A stretch of DNA of 64,000 nt from Xanthomonas arboricola. GTDB lineage: Bacteria > Pseudomonadota > Gammaproteobacteria > Xanthomonadales > Xanthomonadaceae. The position numbers were made by a program, and so were the translations under genes. The notes below the pieces were generated by a model. The model was not told the DNA's origin. It saw nothing but the letters and a program-made list of their open reading frames with translations, and did no database searches. The DNA lies in the NCBI RefSeq assembly GCF_002940665.1, contig NZ_MIGY01000001.1:1240001-1304000 (forward strand). Direction: 5' to 3'. This document shows, one piece after another, positions 59,255 through 64,000 of the stretch; position 1 is the stretch's first letter; each line of letters starts with the position of its first letter.

Positions 59255-60835
59255 ATGACGCTGTCGTTCCGACGCCCTGCCCCGTCCCTGATCGCGCTGC
59301 TGGCGGTGCTAGCCACGCTCACTGCCTGCAACAAGCCCGCCACGCCGCCAGCACCGGCACAGACCAAGGCGGCCGCCACACCGGCACCCGCGTCCAGCAT
59401 CGCCTGGCGCGAGGGCGATGTCGAAGATGCCTTCGCCGAGGCCAGGGAAAGCGGCAAGCCGATCCTGCTGTACTGGGGTGCGGCCTGGTGCCCGCCCTGC
59501 AATCGCCTGAAGGCCACCTTGTTCAAGGACCCGACCTTCATCGCCCGCACCCAGCAATTCGTGGCGGTGCATCTGGATGGCGATTCGGAGGGTGCGCAGG
59601 CCTGGGGCGAGCGCTTCGGCATAAAGGGCTACCCGACCATCATCGTGCTGCGCCCGGATCGCAGCGAGATCACCCGCCTGGCCGGCGATGCCGACAACGC
59701 ACGCCTGGCCGATGTGCTGCGCGTGGCCGCCAGGAGCACCAGCACCGCCAGGCAACTGCTCGACACCGCATTGCAGACCCCGCAGCAGCTCAGCGCGGAC
59801 GACTGGGCCGTGCTCGGCAACTACGCCTGGGGTACCGACGATCGGCTGGTCAAGCCGGAGCAGGCCGTCGATGTGCTCACGCGCCTATCCAAGTCGGCGC
59901 CACAGCCGGCCCTGCAACGCCGCTTCGCCCTGGCGGCGATTACCGCAGCCAAGGAACCGCCTGCCGCCAGCGCGGCGTCGCGCACGTTGCTGGAAGCGGT
60001 GCTGGCGGATCCGGCAGAGGTGCGCGCCAATCTCGGCACGCTGAGCTACATGCCCGCACGGCTGGTCGCCGCTGCCAGCAGCGATGCCGGCGAACGCACC
60101 GCCTTGTCCAACGCGCTGAATCTGGCATTGGACAAGGTCTACGCCGACACCGCACTGCCGATCGCCGACCGGCTCGGCACCGCGCACGCACGGATCCAGC
60201 TGGCACGCCTGACACAAGGCCAGCCCACCGAAACCCAGGCCAAAGGCCCGCAACCGCCGCTGTCCAAGACCGTGGTCGACACCGTGCAGCAACGCGTGCA
60301 ATGGGCGACCGCCACCGCCAGGACCGATGAGGAGCGCCAATCCACCATCAGCACCGCCGCGGCACTGCTCGGCGAGGTGGGCGACAGCAGCGGCGCCGAA
60401 CAGCTGCTGCTGGCCGAGTTGACGCGCAGCAAGACGCCGTACTACTACATGCCCGAACTGGCCGATCTGGCCGAACAGCGCGGCGATAAGAAGACCGCGC
60501 TGTCCTGGCTCAGGAAGGCGTACGACAGCGCACAAGGACCCGCCACCCGCGTGCAATGGGGCGTGATGTACGTGGATGGCCTGGTCCGGCTCAGCCCGGA
60601 CGACACCGCCGGCATCGAGACAGCTGCCACGCAGGTGATCGGCGAACTGGCCGGGCAACCCGATGGCTACCGCCAACGCACCCGTCAGCGCTTCGCCACG
60701 CTTGGCGCCACGTTGAAGACCTGGAGCAGGCAGCATCGCCAGGACGGCGATGCGGTGCTGACGCGACTGCAGCAGAAGATGCAGAGCAGCTGCGGCAGCA
60801 AGAACACCAGCGAGTGCGCCAGCTGGTTGAGCTGA
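59255..60835 (+). CDS. Thioredoxin-like lipoprotein with long repeat-rich C-terminus
   Basis: The 526-residue protein has a lipoprotein signal with lipobox LTAC (Cys25), an N-terminal thioredoxin-like domain with AAWCPPC (Cys79, Cys82; DsbD-gamma/Thioredoxin_7-like) and cis-Pro GYPTII. About 350 helical, Ala-rich residues follow that may be TPR-like. It is likely a periplasmic lipid-anchored thiol-disulfide protein; its partner is unknown. ATG at 59255 is preferred to a GTG three codons earlier. Confidence 0.8.
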   Translation: MTLSFRRPAPSLIALLAVLATLTACNKPATPPAPAQTKAAATPAPASSIAWREGDVEDAFAEARESGKPILLYWGAAWCPPCNRLKATLFKDPTFIARTQQFVAVHLDGDSEGAQAWGERFGIKGYPTIIVLRPDRSEITRLAGDADNARLADVLRVAARSTSTARQLLDTALQTPQQLSADDWAVLGNYAWGTDDRLVKPEQAVDVLTRLSKSAPQPALQRRFALAAITAAKEPPAASAASRTLLEAVLADPAEVRANLGTLSYMPARLVAAASSDAGERTALSNALNLALDKVYADTALPIADRLGTAHARIQLARLTQGQPTETQAKGPQPPLSKTVVDTVQQRVQWATATARTDEERQSTISTAAALLGEVGDSSGAEQLLLAELTRSKTPYYYMPELADLAEQRGDKKTALSWLRKAYDSAQGPATRVQWGVMYVDGLVRLSPDDTAGIETAATQVIGELAGQPDGYRQRTRQRFATLGATLKTWSRQHRQDGDAVLTRLQQKMQSSCGSKNTSECASWLS

Positions 60836-61037
60836 GCCGGCGTGAGGGCACAGCCAGCTACGCAGCGAATGGGAATGCGCTCACTGGCGATCGGCCGCCG
60901 GATGCCGGACGGCGCGCGCAATTGGTGTGTCCGACTGAAATGGGCCGGTTCCCGGCGCCAGCGGCGTCCGCCTGACGGCTACGTCAGTCGCGGGTCGATC
61001 GCCTTGGGGGCAGCAGCGGGCTTTTCTTCGCTGGCCG

Positions 61038-61934
61038 CTAGCGCACCCACGGCAACAGCAGGTGATCCACCATCAAAAATGCGAACAGCGCCATCAGATA
61101 GACGATGGAGTAACCGAACATCTTCATCGAGAACAGCTCGTCCGGCGGGTCGAGCATGCGCCAGGCGTACCAGAGGAACACCACGTTGAGCACCACCGCG
61201 CCGCCCAGGTAGAACAGCCCGCTCATGCCCACCGCCACCGGCAGCAGGGTCACGATCGCCAGCAGTACCGTGTATACCAGGATCTGCTTGCGCGTATGCG
61301 GCACGCCATGGGTGACCGGCAGCATCGGGATCGCCGCCTTGGCGTAATCGGCACGGCGGAAGATCGCCAGCGCCCAGAAATGCGGCGGCGTCCAGATGAA
61401 GATGATCAACACCAGCAGCGAGGCATTGATCCAGTCGGCGCTGGTCGGCAAGCCGGTCACTGCGGCCCAGCCCAGCATCGGCGGCGTAGCGCCGGCCAGA
61501 CCGCCGATCACGATGTTCTGCGAGGTCGCACGCTTCAGGTACACGGTGTAGATCACCGCGTAACCGATCAGCGACGCAAACGTCAGCACCGCCGTGATCA
61601 CATTCACCCAGACCACCAGGATGGTCATGGAGATCACGATCAGCACGCTGGCAAACAGCAGCACCTGCCACGGCCGCACCTTGCCCACCACCAGCGGGCG
61701 CCATGAGGTACGCGCCATCTGCGCGTCGATCTTGGCGTCCAGCAATTGGTTGATCGCTGCCGCCGCCGACGCCGCCAGCCAGATGCCCAGAAAGCCCAAT
61801 GCACCGGTGCGCACCTGCACCCAGGTCGGCATATCGGGGATGGCCAGGAACATGCCCACCAGGGCAGTGAACACGATCAGTGCCACCACCTTGGGTTTGG
61901 TCAGATCCCAGTAATCGCGTGCGCTGACAGCCAT
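61038..61934 (-). CDS. cyoE: Protoheme IX farnesyltransferase (heme O synthase)
   Basis: The 298-residue UbiA-family membrane enzyme adds a farnesyl group to heme B, giving heme O. The allylic-diphosphate site is [15 protein letters not shown], with several helices around it and a second motif [17 protein letters not shown]. It would supply heme O to the next enzyme, heme A synthase, encoded upstream. ATG at 61934 is preferred because GGAG precedes it; a GTG two codons earlier overlaps the ctaA stop codon. Confidence 0.95.
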   Translation of the reverse strand: MAVSARDYWDLTKPKVVALIVFTALVGMFLAIPDMPTWVQVRTGALGFLGIWLAASAAAAINQLLDAKIDAQMARTSWRPLVVGKVRPWQVLLFASVLIVISMTILVVWVNVITAVLTFASLIGYAVIYTVYLKRATSQNIVIGGLAGATPPMLGWAAVTGLPTSADWINASLLVLIIFIWTPPHFWALAIFRRADYAKAAIPMLPVTHGVPHTRKQILVYTVLLAIVTLLPVAVGMSGLFYLGGAVVLNVVFLWYAWRMLDPPDELFSMKMFGYSIVYLMALFAFLMVDHLLLPWVR

Positions 61935-61936
61935 GC

Positions 61937-63100
61937 TCACTCCGGCGCGCGCAGCCGCGCCAGCAGCGAGACCAGCACGAACACCAGTGCGACCGCGCCC
62001 CCGTTATGCAGCACCGACACTTCCAGCGGCAACGCCAACTTGACGTTGAGCATGCCCAGCGTCACCTGCACCGCTACCAGCACCGCCAAGGCACCGGCCC
62101 ACACGCGCATGCCCGGCGAACGCGACAGGCGCCAGGCCAGCCACCACAGATACAGCGCCGTCGCGATTGCCCACAACCGGTGCGCCATCTGGATGGCGAT
62201 GCGCGCTGCGCCATCGAGCACACCGCCTTCGTAATCCACCCCGATCCCGCGCCAGAGCGTGAAACCCTCGCGGAAGTCATGCGGCGGCCACCACTGGCTG
62301 ACGCAGCGCGGGAAATTGTCGGCCGACCAACTGCCGCCGCCACAGGCCAGCGCCGCGTAGTTGGCACTGACCCAGCCGCCGAGGGCGATCTGCAGGCCCA
62401 GCACCGCCACGCCCGCGCGCAACAGCCACTTGAGCCGCGATGCATCGGCCAGCGTGATCGGCAGGTGCGTCGCACGCCAGGCCATCCACACCAGCAGCGA
62501 GAACATCAGCATGCCACCGAGCAGATGGCCCATCACCACGATGGGTTTGAGCAACAGCGTCACCGTCCACATGCCCAGCAGCGCCTGGAAGATCACCACC
62601 GCCAGCGTCAGCACCGCCGCACGCGCCAGGTCGATATTGCTCCAGCGCAGCGCCGCCAGCAGCAGGATGGCCTCGCCCGCGATCGCCACGCCGAACGCCA
62701 GTGCGTGCCAGCCGGACATGTACAGCGGAATCGACAAGGCCACCAGCACCGCGGCAGAGACCACCTGGGCGATGCCCATGCGGCGGCGGCGCACCGCCAG
62801 CAACGACAGCACCAGCACCTCCACCCCGAGCGCGCCGGCCAGGAAGCGGTGCACCTGCTCGCGCCAGGCCTTGTGCGATTCCAGCGGACGGATCTTGCTG
62901 GCCACATGCGTATTGGCTTCGTCGCTGCTCTGCGGCCAGGTGACGCGGCCGTAGCAGGTCGGCCAGTCCGGGCAGCTCATGCCGGCATCGGACAGGCGCA
63001 CGAACGACCCGAACAGGATCGTGCTCGCGGTGAACAACGCAGCCAGCCAGGCCATGCGATGGAAGTGGCGGAACAATGCCGGTGGCGCAAACAGGTTCAT
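61937..63100 (-). CDS. ctaA: Heme A synthase (CtaA/COX15)
   Basis: The 387-residue inner-membrane enzyme hydroxylates heme O to heme A for cytochrome aa3 oxidase. It has about eight hydrophobic helices and conserved heme-ligand His segments ([23 protein letters not shown]). A Cys pair ([11 protein letters not shown]) near the N-terminus is usual in this family. ATG at 63100 ([10 protein letters not shown]) is used; a TTG one codon earlier is less likely. The order ctaA then cyoE matches the oxidase assembly cluster. Confidence 0.95.
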   Translation of the reverse strand: MNLFAPPALFRHFHRMAWLAALFTASTILFGSFVRLSDAGMSCPDWPTCYGRVTWPQSSDEANTHVASKIRPLESHKAWREQVHRFLAGALGVEVLVLSLLAVRRRRMGIAQVVSAAVLVALSIPLYMSGWHALAFGVAIAGEAILLLAALRWSNIDLARAAVLTLAVVIFQALLGMWTVTLLLKPIVVMGHLLGGMLMFSLLVWMAWRATHLPITLADASRLKWLLRAGVAVLGLQIALGGWVSANYAALACGGGSWSADNFPRCVSQWWPPHDFREGFTLWRGIGVDYEGGVLDGAARIAIQMAHRLWAIATALYLWWLAWRLSRSPGMRVWAGALAVLVAVQVTLGMLNVKLALPLEVSVLHNGGAVALVFVLVSLLARLRAPE

Positions 63101-63110
63101 CAAAACGGGC

Positions 63111-63686
63111 TCACATCAGTTTCAGCAGCTTGACCAGATCGGCACGCAGGCCGGCCGGGTCGAACCCCGGGGCATACCGCAGGATCACGAAGCCATTCGG
63201 GTCGATTACATACACCGGCACACCGGCGGCATCGTTGGCACGCGGCAGGCCCTGCCGGAACCGCGCGTCGTCGCGCAGCACACGCAGGGCCGGCATCGGC
63301 GGCAGACCGGCTGGCGGGCTGCCGATCCACAACACCTCCACCTTGTCGGCGCGATGGCCGAGCAGCTGCCACACCTTGTCCAGTTCGGCCGCCAGCATCA
63401 CGCACTGCTGCGTGCAATTGGCAGGCGGTGCGAGCGCAATCCGCCACATACGTTCGGCAGGCGTCCATGCATACGGCTGCCCGTCCGCGCGCACCGGCAC
63501 CAACCCGCGCAGGTCGGCAGGCGGCTTGAGCAGTTCGCCGTGGTTGCGCATCGATGCCGGCTGCCATCCGGAGAAGCGCAGCGCACCGGCCAGCAACATC
63601 GAGCCGAAGAACAGCGCCGCCAGGGCAATCAGCATCCTGCGGCCGCGTTTGACCGAATGCGGCGTGGCCGATGTGGAGGGGGTCAT
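63111..63686 (-). CDS. SCO/thioredoxin-like membrane-anchored protein of the oxidase cluster
   Basis: The 191-residue protein has one N-terminal transmembrane anchor (LIALAALFFGSMLLAGAL) and a thioredoxin-like periplasmic domain. A CTQQC pair occupies the place of the SCO1-type copper-binding CxxxC, although flanking sequence diverges from SCO1. Its position between SURF1 and ctaA suggests cytochrome-c oxidase assembly, with copper delivery as a reasonable guess. Confidence 0.75.
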   Translation of the reverse strand: MTPSTSATPHSVKRGRRMLIALAALFFGSMLLAGALRFSGWQPASMRNHGELLKPPADLRGLVPVRADGQPYAWTPAERMWRIALAPPANCTQQCVMLAAELDKVWQLLGHRADKVEVLWIGSPPAGLPPMPALRVLRDDARFRQGLPRANDAAGVPVYVIDPNGFVILRYAPGFDPAGLRADLVKLLKLM

Positions 63687-63713
63687 GCCGTCGATTTTCT
63701 CATGCCGCAGGCG

Positions 63714-64000
63714 TCAGTGCCCGCGTCGCTGGCGGCGACGCGCACGCCAGCTCAGCAGCGTCGCGGTGACCAGCACGGCCACGGCCAGGCCGAACCATTG
63801 CACCGCATAACCCAAGTGCCGCGCGGGTGGCAGCGTGTTCGGCAGCATCTCCAGGTCGCGTGCATAACCGACCGGCAGGGCCGGATCCAGGCGCAAGACC
63901 TGCGACGAAATGTCGCGCCTGCCAAACGCGCTGCGCAGGGCGGCGGTCTCCAGACGCGTGGCCAGCCAGGTCTGCGGCGCATTGGCGGCCGACAACGCCG
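63714..64000 (-). CDS. SURF1-family oxidase assembly protein, C-terminal part
   Basis: About 95 codons are visible to the window edge. The C-terminal SURF1 signature is present: an Asn/Pro-rich segment then RHLGYAVQWFGLAVAVLVT, the final transmembrane helix, followed by a basic tail. SURF1 proteins assist insertion of heme into cytochrome c oxidase subunit I. It is upstream of the SCO-like gene in the same run. Confidence 0.85.
   Translation of the reverse strand, partial: ALSAANAPQTWLATRLETAALRSAFGRRDISSQVLRLDPALPVGYARDLEMLPNTLPPARHLGYAVQWFGLAVAVLVTATLLSWRARRRQRRGH

Overview
The window is 64 kb of GC-rich DNA from a gammaproteobacterium, almost certainly a Xanthomonas. The reasons are the tsaD / rpsU-yqeY-dnaG locus, a peptidoglycan-degrading toxin ending in the XVIPCD type IV secretion signal found in Xanthomonadales, short GGGATTC-type heptamer repeats between genes, and a housekeeping set typical of that family. 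I saw no rRNA, tRNA, CRISPR array, transposase or prophage. All coordinates and alignments were made by eye; no database search was run.

Layout. 0-8 kb: the end of a type II NADH dehydrogenase, a TRIC-type channel, then a minus-strand run of rpoH, ung, a two-receiver regulator, ftsX, ftsE and the DEAD-box helicase rhlB. 8-15 kb: trxA and a rho gene with a long Gln-rich N-terminus, then aceK and a monomeric isocitrate dehydrogenase. 15-18 kb: a lipoprotein, a LysM protein, queF and an exported M20 amidohydrolase. 18.6-26.5 kb: an MdtABC-like RND pump (adaptor and two permeases). 26.5-27.4 kb and 42.1-42.7 kb: intergenic blocks made of related ~90-bp palindromic elements.

27.5-33 kb holds a DUF1338 dioxygenase, a HAD hydrolase, two small EF-hand proteins and small unknowns. 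33-45 kb is rich in peptidoglycan (murein) metabolism: a VanX-like D-Ala-D-Ala dipeptidase, a 651-residue multidomain murein hydrolase with the T4SS signal (X-Tfe), two paralogous candidate immunity proteins (one lipoprotein, one without a signal), an AmiD-like amidase lipoprotein, an SH3/NlpC-P60 endopeptidase overlapping an L-Ala-D/L-Glu epimerase, and a YkuD-like protein overlapping an amino-acid permease. The housekeeping enzymes look like a murein-peptide salvage pathway. The toxin with its two putative immunity proteins is the most striking system in the window.

45-50 kb: two small unknown proteins, a PQQ-type sugar dehydrogenase and a cytosolic GH3 beta-glucosidase with a LacI-like operator at its start. 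50-56.4 kb: folB and tsaD on the minus strand, then rpsU, yqeY, yihY and dnaG on the plus strand, followed by a decayed second copy of the dnaG 3' end. 56.4-61 kb: a class 3 lipase, a bile-acid-symporter-family transporter and a thioredoxin-like lipoprotein. 61-64 kb: the cytochrome-oxidase assembly cluster cyoE/ctaB, ctaA, a SCO-like protein and the C-terminus of SURF1.
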